Part shown: in pieces, positions 45,681 to 53,846 of the stretch
Position numbering within the stretch: the first letter of the stretch is position 1
Layout: the number at the start of each line of letters is the position of its first letter
Assembly: GCA_016789745.1 (NCBI GenBank)
Contig: JAEUQF010000152.1
Location: forward strand, 45,724 to 109,723
Source of the DNA: Bryobacterales bacterium
Lineage (GTDB): Bacteria; Acidobacteriota; Terriglobia; Bryobacterales; Bryobacteraceae
Reading direction: 5' to 3'
Length of the DNA stretch: 64,000 nucleotides
Made by a program: the position numbers and the translations under genes
The notes under the pieces: generated by a model
Seen by the model: only the letters and a program-made list of their open reading frames with translations
What the model was told of the DNA's origin: nothing
Databases searched by the model: none

Positions 45681-47093
45681 CTAGTGCGTCACTCCCAGAT
45701 CCTTGAGGATCTTCGGATCACTCTCTTCCATGGCTAGCATCACGTGGCAGCTGTTGCAATCCTGCTCGATCGCCTTCTTGCCGTCCCCAGTCTTGTGCTC
45801 CCCGTCATGGCAGCGGAAGCAGCCGGGGTAGTCGTTGTGCCCCAGATGATTGGGGTAGCTGCCCCAGGTGACCTTCATTTCGGGGAAGACATTGCGCTGC
45901 CACACCGCCAGAACACCCTTAGCAGCCTTGGCGACATCCGCCTGGCGCTGCCCGTAGACATTGGCATGCTTCTCTTTATAGAAGGACGCAATCGAGGCGG
46001 GCAGAGCGCTGACGGCCTGCTCCGTGCTGGCATACTCCTTCTTCATCACTTCGAGCGCCACCTTGCGAATCTCCGGTAGGTCCGGCGGAACGCTCCCACG
46101 TGCCATGGCGTTATCCAGGCCGCGCTCCGGAGCTTCAAACGTATGACTCGGGCGATTGTGGCAGTCCACGCAATCCATCTCGCGAACGGACATGTTCGCC
46201 ACATCTTCCTTCTTGGTCTTCGCCGCCAGGAACTCGTTCACCTTGCCGTCGCGCTGGTATTCCACCCAGGGAATAGTGGAGCGCTTTTCGTCCGAATGCG
46301 CGTACCGAATCCGGATTCCAGGGCCGACGTGTGCCGAATGGATACCCGATCCGGTAGCGCTGGCGCCGCCGATGCGCATGAGCAGAACCGACCGTGTCAT
46401 CTTACCTTCGTCGTCGAAGTGGGGGATAACGCGCAACCGGTCCCCGCCGTACTTCTCAGGCCAGTGGCAACCCTCGCAGGTCTCGCGCGCCGGGCGCAGG
46501 TTACGGATCGGAGTCGGCACCGGCCGCTCGAAGTTATTTACTGTAACTGCATAGACTTGGTAGAGCCCGGAGAGCTTGCTCTTCACGAACCAGTTGGCTC
46601 CGGGACCTATGTGGCATTTGACGCACTCCACTTTGGAATGCGGCGAATTCTGATAAGCCGTGTACTCGGGAATCATCACCGTGTGACAGGTGGTGCCGCA
46701 AAACTGAACACCCTCCATGTGCTCCACGGCGCGGTAGCTGAGGTTGGCTCCAATCAGCACATTGACAAAAGTGACCACGCCGGTGAAGGTCACCAGACGG
46801 CGAAATGCGGGGTTCGCCCACGTGAACAGTGGCCCCGTCGACTCCGCTAAAGCCGCCTGCGCCCTCTTTTTATTCAAGAAGATACCGAGCGGAATCAGCG
46901 CCAGACCCATAAAGAACGCGGTGGGCAACACCATGAACAGGACAATGCCCATGTAGGCGCTGGCCGCATGTCCGGCGATAAAGGTCGGCAGCAGGAACAG
47001 CCAGAAAACGGCCGCCGCCGAAACCAGGACGACGCCGATCCGGCTAATCCAGTTGTTGGAGAAAAAGATTAGAGGCGAGAGCCACTTGTGCAT
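45681..47093 (-). CDS. NapC/NirT-type hexahaem inner-membrane cytochrome, ImcH-like
   Basis: A 470-aa protein with three N-terminal TM helices (about residues 15-42, 46-73 and 98-118), then a periplasmic part with six haem sites: an unusual CX3CH (CGTTCH), CVKCH, CEGCH, CVDCH, CFRCH and CNSCH. Three TM helices in front of a NapC-like cytochrome is the layout of Geobacter ImcH, the quinol oxidase for higher-potential external acceptors, which has seven haems. The symbol is not assigned because the similarity is judged by eye. It begins 48 bases after a gap from the DinB-like gene and is followed by the CbcL-like gene 64 bases on, probably one operon. Confidence 0.82.
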   Translation of the reverse strand: MHKWLSPLIFFSNNWISRIGVVLVSAAAVFWLFLLPTFIAGHAASAYMGIVLFMVLPTAFFMGLALIPLGIFLNKKRAQAALAESTGPLFTWANPAFRRLVTFTGVVTFVNVLIGANLSYRAVEHMEGVQFCGTTCHTVMIPEYTAYQNSPHSKVECVKCHIGPGANWFVKSKLSGLYQVYAVTVNNFERPVPTPIRNLRPARETCEGCHWPEKYGGDRLRVIPHFDDEGKMTRSVLLMRIGGASATGSGIHSAHVGPGIRIRYAHSDEKRSTIPWVEYQRDGKVNEFLAAKTKKEDVANMSVREMDCVDCHNRPSHTFEAPERGLDNAMARGSVPPDLPEIRKVALEVMKKEYASTEQAVSALPASIASFYKEKHANVYGQRQADVAKAAKGVLAVWQRNVFPEMKVTWGSYPNHLGHNDYPGCFRCHDGEHKTGDGKKAIEQDCNSCHVMLAMEESDPKILKDLGVTH

Positions 47094-47133
47094 GCTGGGT
47101 GCCTCTTTGCACGTTTAGGACCAGATCGACGCG

Positions 47134-47739
47134 CTACTGCTTCGGGTACCCGGCATGCCGCATAATCGACGCGATCTGCTCCATGTGACGCTCGGTATGC
47201 GCCCCCATCAGCAAAAGCCACTGGTGCCCGTCGATGGGCCCCATGGCCGACTGTACGCGCACCCGCCGCAGGTCGGTCTTCAGGCCGCGCACCCATTCCA
47301 CGGTCTTCTCGCGGCGCTTGGAGAACTCCAGAAACGCCTCGTCCCGGTTCGCGAATCGGCCCTGGGGCACCAACTCACGGGGCGCCTGTGCCTTCTGGGA
47401 ACGGTCGGCAATACCCTTGCGAATGGCCTTGTCCATCTCCGCCGGATCAGGCAGCTTTTCGGTATCCGGAATCGGCGCGCCGGTGTTGATGGTCTTTTCC
47501 AGAATGCCGCGCAGGTAATCCTCGGCCAGCATCAGGTGTTCCAACACCTGGAGGATGGTCCACGAATTCGGCTCGCCCTGAAACTCGCTCTGGGCCTGGG
47601 AAACGGTCTCCAGTATCGCGGACAGGCTATTGCGGCTGCCGTCCAGATACTCGGCCGCGGTGGCTCGGTCGTCCTTCGCGTACTCCGCGCCAAACAGGGC
47701 CGGCACCAACAATAACGCACTCAGAATCACTCTCGACAT
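47134..47739 (-). CDS. Secreted DinB-like four-helix protein
   Basis: A 201-aa protein with a signal peptide (VILSALLLVPALFGAEYA). The rest fits the DinB/YfiT-like four-helix bundle: three His positions characteristic of the metal site are LEHLMLAEDY (first), and GAHTERHMEQI (second and third). DinB-like proteins are usually cytosolic thiol-transferases or metal proteins of unknown function; the signal peptide is odd and recurs in Acidobacteria-like genomes. The frame extends to 47814, overlapping the TonB-receptor terminator; ATG 47739 is the start used. The gene follows that terminator on the same strand. Confidence 0.72.
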   Translation of the reverse strand: MSRVILSALLLVPALFGAEYAKDDRATAAEYLDGSRNSLSAILETVSQAQSEFQGEPNSWTILQVLEHLMLAEDYLRGILEKTINTGAPIPDTEKLPDPAEMDKAIRKGIADRSQKAQAPRELVPQGRFANRDEAFLEFSKRREKTVEWVRGLKTDLRRVRVQSAMGPIDGHQWLLLMGAHTERHMEQIASIMRHAGYPKQ

Positions 47740-47757
47740 AGCTTCTACCCAATGTAG

Positions 47758-47791
47758 ACGAAAAAAGGGCTGCCCGCGTGCAGGCAGCCCC
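47758..47791 (-). terminator. Intrinsic terminator of the TonB-receptor gene
   Basis: On the minus strand GGGCTGCC (47790-47783) pairs with GGCAGCCC (47774-47767) and is followed by TTTTTT (47766-47761). It ends the minus-strand TonB-receptor gene that stops at 47824. Confidence 0.88.
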
Positions 47792-47823
47792 TTTAGAATC
47801 AGCGATCCAATCACAACAAACGT

Positions 47824-50800
47824 TTAAAAGAAGAACCGCACGCCCAACTGCGTCTGGAAGGGATTGCCCACCTGGCGGTTGTTGGGATCATACCGGCCGT
47901 CCGCCGACTTCAGCGTCAGGAACGTCGCCAGCGGCGTCCCCGGCGTGGTGCCGTAGTTGCGGTTGGTGCCGAAGATCTCTACGTTGTCCAGGTTGAACAG
48001 GTTGAAGAACTCCGCAGACACCTGCACCCGGAAGCGATCCCGGAAAGAGAAGCTCTTCATGATGCGCAGGTCGTTGTTGTTGATGATGCCGCGGTTACGG
48101 AAGGCGTTGCGCTCAAACGGAACCCCGACGGCCTTGTAAGCACGATCACTATTGCTGCGATCGGCATTCGCGTCGGTGCCCGCCGACGGGTTGATCGGGT
48201 AGCCCGAACGCGCACGGAAGATCCCCGACACCTCCAGGCCCAGCGGCAGCCGAACTAGGGCGTTGCTGGTGAACTGATGGCGCACGTCCAGCAACGAACG
48301 GCCATAGTCCAGATCCAGGCGATAAGGATTGTCGTAGGTGAAGCCGCCGGCATCGCGCTCGCTATCGTCATCCGAGAACGTGTCGGACACCGTGTAGTAG
48401 CTGGCGAACTGGAAGCGGCTGAACCGGTACTGCGCCTGGATGGTCATCCCGCGATACATGGACCGCGCACTCGATTCCCGGACCGTGATCTGGTTCAGGG
48501 AAGGAATCGCACGGCCGACAAACTGCGGGCGGCCATCGGTGGCGCGGACGCTGCTCACCGCCGGGGCGTTGTAGTCGCGGTTGCGAAGCAGGTTGACCGT
48601 GTTGACATAGTTCAACTGCACGCCGGCCACGAAGTTCTTGAACACTTCGCTTTCGAAGCCCAAGCCGGCCTGAAAGGCGCGCGGGTTGCTGAAGTCGTTG
48701 GCCGTCGTGGTGAGGTTGGCATTGCGGAACGGATCCGGCGTACTGCCGCCGCTGTAGAAGGCCGCGGCGCGGTTCAACTGCTCCACCGTGATGGCGGGCA
48801 GTTTGTCGAGCGTGAACGTGTTCAGGTCCACGCCGGCTGCTAGGAAGCTCTGATAGAGCGTGCGCGGATTTGCCGCGTCGTTGCCGAAAGCAATGGATAC
48901 GTCGCCGGGGGTGGCGCGGAAGTTGTTCGTACCGGAGGCGAAGACGATTAGCGGCGTGGCGGCATAGAAGATGCCGGCGTTGCCGCGGATGACCATCTTG
49001 CTGGGCGTGCGTGCAAACGGCGTGTAGGAAAAGCCGAAGCGCGGCATCACCTGGTTCAGGTTGTTGCGCAACTGGCTGGGATCCAAACGCGCGCCGTTTG
49101 GAAACACCGTATTCTTCACCAGGTTCGCCACCGTCGTGTTGGACGCGTCATTCTTTGGATTCCACTGGCCTTCATAGCGCAGGCCCAGGTCCAGGGTCAG
49201 GTTCGGACGCACGCGCCAACTGTCCTGCACGAAGAAGGCGAACTGCTTCGCGCCGAAGTCGGCCAGCAGGTTCCCGATCTGGCGGTTGAAGGTGACGCAC
49301 ACGACGGCCGGGTTGCAAGGGGCATCAAACCGGTTGGCAATCGTGCCGCCGCGGCTCATCACTTCCATGATGTTCCCCACCTGGGCCGGAATGGCGCCGC
49401 CGGTGGCGAAACTGAAGGCACCGAACTGGTTGAAGCCGAACAACTGCGACGTGGCCAGGCGGCTGAAATCGATGCCCGTCTTCACCGTGTGGTAGCCCCT
49501 GTTCACCGTGAGGCTGCTCAGAATCTGCTGCCGCGTATCCTCCTGCGTCGTCGGCAGGAAGTTGCGCGTTCCGTACGTCCCGATAACGTTGCTCACCGTC
49601 GGAATCAAGTCATTCGCCTCGCGCGGGCGGTCTTCAAACTGCCACGAGAAGCGAGTGTCCCACAGCGTGGTCGGGCTCAGGATGTGCGTGTACTGAGCCG
49701 TGCCCGTGTGGGTGTGGTTCTTTTCAATGCCTTCATTGCTGAGCGCCGCGTTGGTAGTCGGCGTGGTTGCCCCACCCACCGATACGGCGTTGGTCGCGTT
49801 GTTGCCGCTGGTGTTGTAGCGCAGCGTCAGGCGATTCCCCTTCGCATTCTGCATGTCCAGGCGGCCCGTGACGGCATAGGCGTCGTTGGTCGCCTGATAG
49901 GGCACCTGTAGGCCGGTGTAGTAGTTGAAGGCTTCCTGCGTAGCCGCCGTGGCGGCGATGCCGGACAGGTTCGGAAACACCACTTGGCGATCAATGCGCG
50001 ACAACTGGCGCTCGGCGGCGCCGAAGAAGAAGACGCGATCACTCTTGATTGGGCCCCCGATGCCGCCCCCGAACTGCTGCAGATTCTCCGGATTCGGCCC
50101 GTTCACCAGCGCGTTCCCAACACGCGGGTCGCGGAACGGAATCGCCGTGTTCTTGCTCAGTTCCTTGTTGCGATTCTGATAGAAGGCTTCCCCGTGCAGG
50201 CCGTTAGTGCCGCTCTTGGTAATCGCGTTCATGATGCCGCCCGTCGAGCGGCCATACTCCGCCGAGTAGCCCTGCGTGATCACCTGAAATTCCTGGATCG
50301 CCGCCTGCGGCACGGTGAACGCAAAACCGGAGCGCTCGCCGCCGCGGATACCCCCGAAAAACGGCGCGGAGTAGTCAGATCCGTCCAGCGAAATATTGGC
50401 GTAAATGCCGCGCTGGCCCACGAAACTCAGCTGGCCGCGCGTTTCGGTCGTGAACTGCACCGACGGCGTCAGCGTCGCGAAATCCTGGAAACGGCGGCCG
50501 TTGATGGGCAGATTGGTGATGGCCGCGCTGTTCACCGTGGCGGTGGGCGCCGGCAAGGCAACGTTGATGAGCGTATCGCCCACATCCACTGTGGTGCTGG
50601 TGGACTGCACATTCAGGTTGATATCGATATTGATGGCCGCGCCAACACTGAGTGGAATGCCGTCGATCTTGGTTTCGGCAAAACCCGAACTGGTTGCGGT
50701 GACTTGGTAAGTGCCCGGGTCAAGCAACACGGCTCGATATTGCCCGGTTTCGTTGGATTTGAGTTCGCGCTCCAGGCCCGTTCCGGTGTTGCGGACCTTG

Positions 50801-50937
50801 ACGGTCGCACCCGGCACCGCAGCCTGATTCGGGTCGTACACTGTGCCCACAATCTGGCCCTTGTTGCCGTCTGCCTGTGCAAACAGCATGGACCACGAGC
50901 ACACGACCCCTAGAAGCAGTCGAATCGCAGAGTTCAC
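47824..50937 (-). CDS. TonB-dependent receptor with carboxypeptidase-like N-terminal domain (Oar-like)
   Basis: A 1037-aa outer-membrane protein. Signal peptide to about residue 28, then a carboxypeptidase regulatory-like beta-sandwich (GQIVGTVYDPNQAAVPGATV to about 110), a plug region (INGRRFQDFATLTPSVQF, GYSAEYGRSTGGIMNAITKS) and a long barrel ending in GVRFFF. Receptors of this type are numerous in Acidobacteria and take up oligosaccharides or other large substrates; the ligand cannot be told. The open frame extends to 51261, but that part overlaps the divergent aldolase gene. GTG 50937 after GGGGGA, leading into a signal peptide, is the credible start. Confidence 0.9.
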   Translation of the reverse strand: MNSAIRLLLGVVCSWSMLFAQADGNKGQIVGTVYDPNQAAVPGATVKVRNTGTGLERELKSNETGQYRAVLLDPGTYQVTATSSGFAETKIDGIPLSVGAAINIDINLNVQSTSTTVDVGDTLINVALPAPTATVNSAAITNLPINGRRFQDFATLTPSVQFTTETRGQLSFVGQRGIYANISLDGSDYSAPFFGGIRGGERSGFAFTVPQAAIQEFQVITQGYSAEYGRSTGGIMNAITKSGTNGLHGEAFYQNRNKELSKNTAIPFRDPRVGNALVNGPNPENLQQFGGGIGGPIKSDRVFFFGAAERQLSRIDRQVVFPNLSGIAATAATQEAFNYYTGLQVPYQATNDAYAVTGRLDMQNAKGNRLTLRYNTSGNNATNAVSVGGATTPTTNAALSNEGIEKNHTHTGTAQYTHILSPTTLWDTRFSWQFEDRPREANDLIPTVSNVIGTYGTRNFLPTTQEDTRQQILSSLTVNRGYHTVKTGIDFSRLATSQLFGFNQFGAFSFATGGAIPAQVGNIMEVMSRGGTIANRFDAPCNPAVVCVTFNRQIGNLLADFGAKQFAFFVQDSWRVRPNLTLDLGLRYEGQWNPKNDASNTTVANLVKNTVFPNGARLDPSQLRNNLNQVMPRFGFSYTPFARTPSKMVIRGNAGIFYAATPLIVFASGTNNFRATPGDVSIAFGNDAANPRTLYQSFLAAGVDLNTFTLDKLPAITVEQLNRAAAFYSGGSTPDPFRNANLTTTANDFSNPRAFQAGLGFESEVFKNFVAGVQLNYVNTVNLLRNRDYNAPAVSSVRATDGRPQFVGRAIPSLNQITVRESSARSMYRGMTIQAQYRFSRFQFASYYTVSDTFSDDDSERDAGGFTYDNPYRLDLDYGRSLLDVRHQFTSNALVRLPLGLEVSGIFRARSGYPINPSAGTDANADRSNSDRAYKAVGVPFERNAFRNRGIINNNDLRIMKSFSFRDRFRVQVSAEFFNLFNLDNVEIFGTNRNYGTTPGTPLATFLTLKSADGRYDPNNRQVGNPFQTQLGVRFFF

Positions 50938-51112
50938 GTAGTTCCCCCGTGAGAGTTTTGTCAGAGACTTTGGAGTAACTCTTATTCTACGACGTTCGCA
51001 TGACAACTCGATGTCTGGATTTTGGCGCACGCCGCCCCCGGCCCACTTGACCCGCGCCCGCGGTTGCGAAATACTCATGGCCATTCCCTTTGTCCGAAGG
51101 AGCGATTCGAAA

Positions 51113-51979
51113 ATGGCTATGTCCCGTCTGGTCCCCGTTGCCGCGCTCGCGCTGGCAGCCGCTACAAGCGGCTTTGCCCAGAAACCCGTCCGGCAGATCA
51201 ACACCGTGAAACAGAAGCTCGCCGCCGGCAAGCAGGTGGTGGGCGGAACCGTCTCTTCCAATGACCCGGATATCTACTGCGCGATGGCGCGGGCGGGCTT
51301 TGACTTCACCTGGATCGAAATGCAGCACAGCGCGCTAACGTTCTCCGAAGTGCAGCGTATGCTGGGCAACTGCAAGGGCTCGCCGGCGATCCCGTTTATC
51401 CGCGTTCCGGACGCAACCGAGGGTGATATCCAGAAGGCGGTGGACGTGGGCGCACTGGGCATCATCGTGCCCATGGTCGACACCGTGGAGAAGGCGCAGA
51501 ATGCGGTGAAGTTCGCCAAGTATCCGCCGATTGGGCGCCGGAGCTTGGGCGGCGGGCAATATCGCGCGCTCTACGGCGACGACTACCGCGAGATCGCTAA
51601 TGACAACCTCGTGATTGTCGCCATGATTGAGAACCCGGCCGGCGCCGAGATTGCCGACAAGATCGCCAATGTTCCGGGCATCGACGTCGTATTCGTCGCC
51701 AGCACAGACCTGATGAGTTTCTCAGGCTACAAGCAGAAGCAGCCCCAGTACGAGAAGATGGTCGACCGCGTGCGCGATGAAACTACAAAAGCCGGCCGCA
51801 AGGTTGGCGGTCCGCATGCCTGGATGGGGCAGCCGGACCGTCCGGGCTTCCACTTCTTCCAGGCTTCGGGTGAGGCTGGCCTGATCAAGATGGGTGCGGA
51901 TGTGGCACTTGGCAAGAAAGGTGCCGATCCGGCGAAGAAAAGCGGGATCGCGCCGACCGAAGGCCTGGAGAAGCATTAG
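51113..51979 (+). CDS. Exported HpcH/HpaI-family aldolase homologue
   Basis: A 288-aa protein of the HpcH/HpaI aldolase/citrate-lyase beta family, class II metal-dependent: FTWIEMQHSALTFSEVQ (catalytic His region), AVDVGALGIIVPMVDTVEKA, and ENPAGAEIADKIA with a metal Glu, then a DVVFVASTDL loop in the place of the usual GPxDL. The N-terminus looks like a signal peptide (LVPVAALALAAATSGFAQ), so the enzyme is probably exported, which is unusual for a pyruvate-type aldolase. ATG 51113 follows AAGGAG; upstream ATG 51077 and GTG-like starts are in frame but less good. Divergent from the TonB receptor. Confidence 0.8.
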   Translation: MAMSRLVPVAALALAAATSGFAQKPVRQINTVKQKLAAGKQVVGGTVSSNDPDIYCAMARAGFDFTWIEMQHSALTFSEVQRMLGNCKGSPAIPFIRVPDATEGDIQKAVDVGALGIIVPMVDTVEKAQNAVKFAKYPPIGRRSLGGGQYRALYGDDYREIANDNLVIVAMIENPAGAEIADKIANVPGIDVVFVASTDLMSFSGYKQKQPQYEKMVDRVRDETTKAGRKVGGPHAWMGQPDRPGFHFFQASGEAGLIKMGADVALGKKGADPAKKSGIAPTEGLEKH

Positions 51980-52032
51980 GCGGCTAACGCGGGGAGGGGC
52001 GCCTCTGCGGCGTCCTTCCGCTACCTCCCGAG

Positions 52033-52887
52033 CTAGTCCGTAGGAGCAGGCGCGGCACTCTTCTTGTCCTCCATCTTCTTCAATGGGATGTAGACGTAGT
52101 GCCAGGGCTCCTCCGGAGAGGCGAGCGGGCCGTCGAAGATGGTGGTGCCGGCATCGCCGTTCAACTTCGCCACCGCTGCCTTCAACCCCTCCGCGTAGCT
52201 CACGCGGCCGTCCACCTTCTCCTTCCATTTCCCGATCTGCGCCGTGCTGGTGCTGACCACCGTCTTTCCCTTCTCTTTCACGACAAAGTCGATGGCGCTC
52301 AAGCGCCCATGGTCTGACATCCCCGGTGCCGCATTAGTGGGGGTGCGATAGGTCTTATCCGGGTCCTTCGGATTGGCCACCGGATCCAGCCACGTCTTGC
52401 GGAGCGTCGTGTAGAACTTCGCCGTAGAGGCGTCGGTGGGCGGATCAGGATACTTGTCGGCCACCAGAATCTTGTTCAGCTTCGTCACCAGTTGCGGGCC
52501 CAGCTTGGCCACACTCCAGTTCCCCTTCCACAGGCTGATCTGTTTATCCAGCGTGCGCTCCAGCGGCGCATGATCCAAGCTATAGGCCCCAAGCCCGGGT
52601 TGCGCCTGGAAATGCTTCGAGACCTCTCCAATGCGTTCCTTCAGCTTCTTGCCGTCTTCCGACCCCAGGTACTTCTGCACATCTTCCGACGTCCAGGCCC
52701 AGCGCATGCGGAAACGAAGATAGCCCTTGTCCCCCTCACCCATCGTCTGGGCGTAGCGCCAGATTGCCAGATACCAGGAGGCCGGATCGCCCTTCAGCGA
52801 ATCCTTCACGCGCAGAATACCGGCATCGTTCCGCATCGGCCCGCTTACCACCGCTTCCATGTACTTCCCCAACAACTCGTCCGCCAT
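52033..52887 (-). CDS. M15-like zinc peptidase domain protein
   Basis: A 284-aa protein. Near the C-terminus, SDHGRLSAIDF (Ser191, His193, Asp200) and EEPWHYVYIP (His263) reproduce the SxHxxGxAxD and EPWHW zinc motifs of M15 D-alanyl-D-alanine carboxypeptidases, VanY and phage endolysins. The Gly of the first motif is replaced by Leu. The N-terminal 140 residues are helical and not recognised. No signal peptide is visible, so a peptidoglycan substrate would need another export route or lysis. It lies 9 bases after an alpha/beta-hydrolase gene in the same direction, probably an operon. Confidence 0.6.
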   Translation of the reverse strand: MADELLGKYMEAVVSGPMRNDAGILRVKDSLKGDPASWYLAIWRYAQTMGEGDKGYLRFRMRWAWTSEDVQKYLGSEDGKKLKERIGEVSKHFQAQPGLGAYSLDHAPLERTLDKQISLWKGNWSVAKLGPQLVTKLNKILVADKYPDPPTDASTAKFYTTLRKTWLDPVANPKDPDKTYRTPTNAAPGMSDHGRLSAIDFVVKEKGKTVVSTSTAQIGKWKEKVDGRVSYAEGLKAAVAKLNGDAGTTIFDGPLASPEEPWHYVYIPLKKMEDKKSAAPAPTD

Positions 52888-52896
52888 CTTCGTCTC

Positions 52897-53670
52897 CTAC
52901 AGGTTCTTGCTCTTACGAATCAGTTCGCCGATGTAAGCGCCCGGCACGCGATGGTGGTTCACCTCGGACTCCACCGCCGGCTGCAGATTGGTCACCGGCG
53001 GGGCCTGCGGCGGCGGATCCTGGATCGCCATCACCTCTCCCTTGCGCGCCGGCTCATAGATCTTCGAACTATTCAGATACGGCGCGTGCTTGGAGTCCGG
53101 CCCCTTGGTGTAGATGTTGTGAACCGGCAGCCCGCTCAGCGACGCCCAACTCACCCAACGCTTGGCATCGTCATACAGGCTGTCCAACATCCACACTTCC
53201 TTGAGTTTCTTGAGATGGTCGCTGTTCAGGTCGCGGATGCGCCGCATCACAAAGCCGCCGCCGGAATGCGCCGCCAGAATCAAAGTGCCGAGTTCCAGCT
53301 TCTCCACCTTGGCATGTTTAGCCACGCCGTCCAAAGTGTCTTGAATCACGGAATCGAAGTTCTTCTGGCTGCTGGAGACCCAGTCGGCGGAATCGGCGTT
53401 CTCGCCCAGTTCGGGCAGCACCAGCACCACAGGCTTGTTGGCGGCAAAGACGGCCTTCACCATCTCCGACGAGGTGTAGTGCGCCCGAAACTCGCCGAAG
53501 CTCTTGGCCCCGCCGACATAGTGTCCATGCAGATACAAGATCACATTCACCGACTTCACCGGTGCCAGCGACGTTGTCAGGATCACGGTCATCCCGCGCG
53601 TGGCGGCCGCCGACGGCTCCAGCAAACCCTCCGTCCCCTTCTCACCAGTTTTCATCCACTTTACTTTCAT
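52897..53670 (-). CDS. Alpha/beta-hydrolase-like protein
   Basis: A 257-aa protein with an alpha/beta-hydrolase core: NVILYLHGHYVGGAK (oxyanion loop), PVVLVLPELGEN, and the nucleophile elbow AAHSGGG (Ser136). A late His in VNHHRVPGAYIGEL could complete the triad. No signal peptide. The frame is open to 53760, but ATG 53670 after GAGGAGC is the better start. It precedes the M15-like gene by 9 bases. The pair could be exported effectors (lipase and peptidoglycan hydrolase) or act within the cell; the sequence does not decide. Confidence 0.65.
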   Translation of the reverse strand: MKVKWMKTGEKGTEGLLEPSAAATRGMTVILTTSLAPVKSVNVILYLHGHYVGGAKSFGEFRAHYTSSEMVKAVFAANKPVVLVLPELGENADSADWVSSSQKNFDSVIQDTLDGVAKHAKVEKLELGTLILAAHSGGGFVMRRIRDLNSDHLKKLKEVWMLDSLYDDAKRWVSWASLSGLPVHNIYTKGPDSKHAPYLNSSKIYEPARKGEVMAIQDPPPQAPPVTNLQPAVESEVNHHRVPGAYIGELIRKSKNL

Positions 53671-53846
53671 CGGGCGACGGCGCTCCTCTCTGAACAGAAA
53701 GCGGAAAATCGCCCCGCCGTTAGCATCCTGACGACGTCTATTTTCGTTCCGGCTGTGCACCGGCAGCTGAAACGCCCCGCGAGCAAGCGCGCTCCTATAG
53801 ACGGGCGAGCCACTGGTTGGCCCGCCTGGTTAGGAGGGCAATTGTT

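Noticed and set aside
50938..51261. N-terminal extension of the TonB receptor frame to 51261
   Set aside because: It overlaps the divergent aldolase gene and would place the signal peptide in the middle of the chain. GTG 50937 has a ribosome site.
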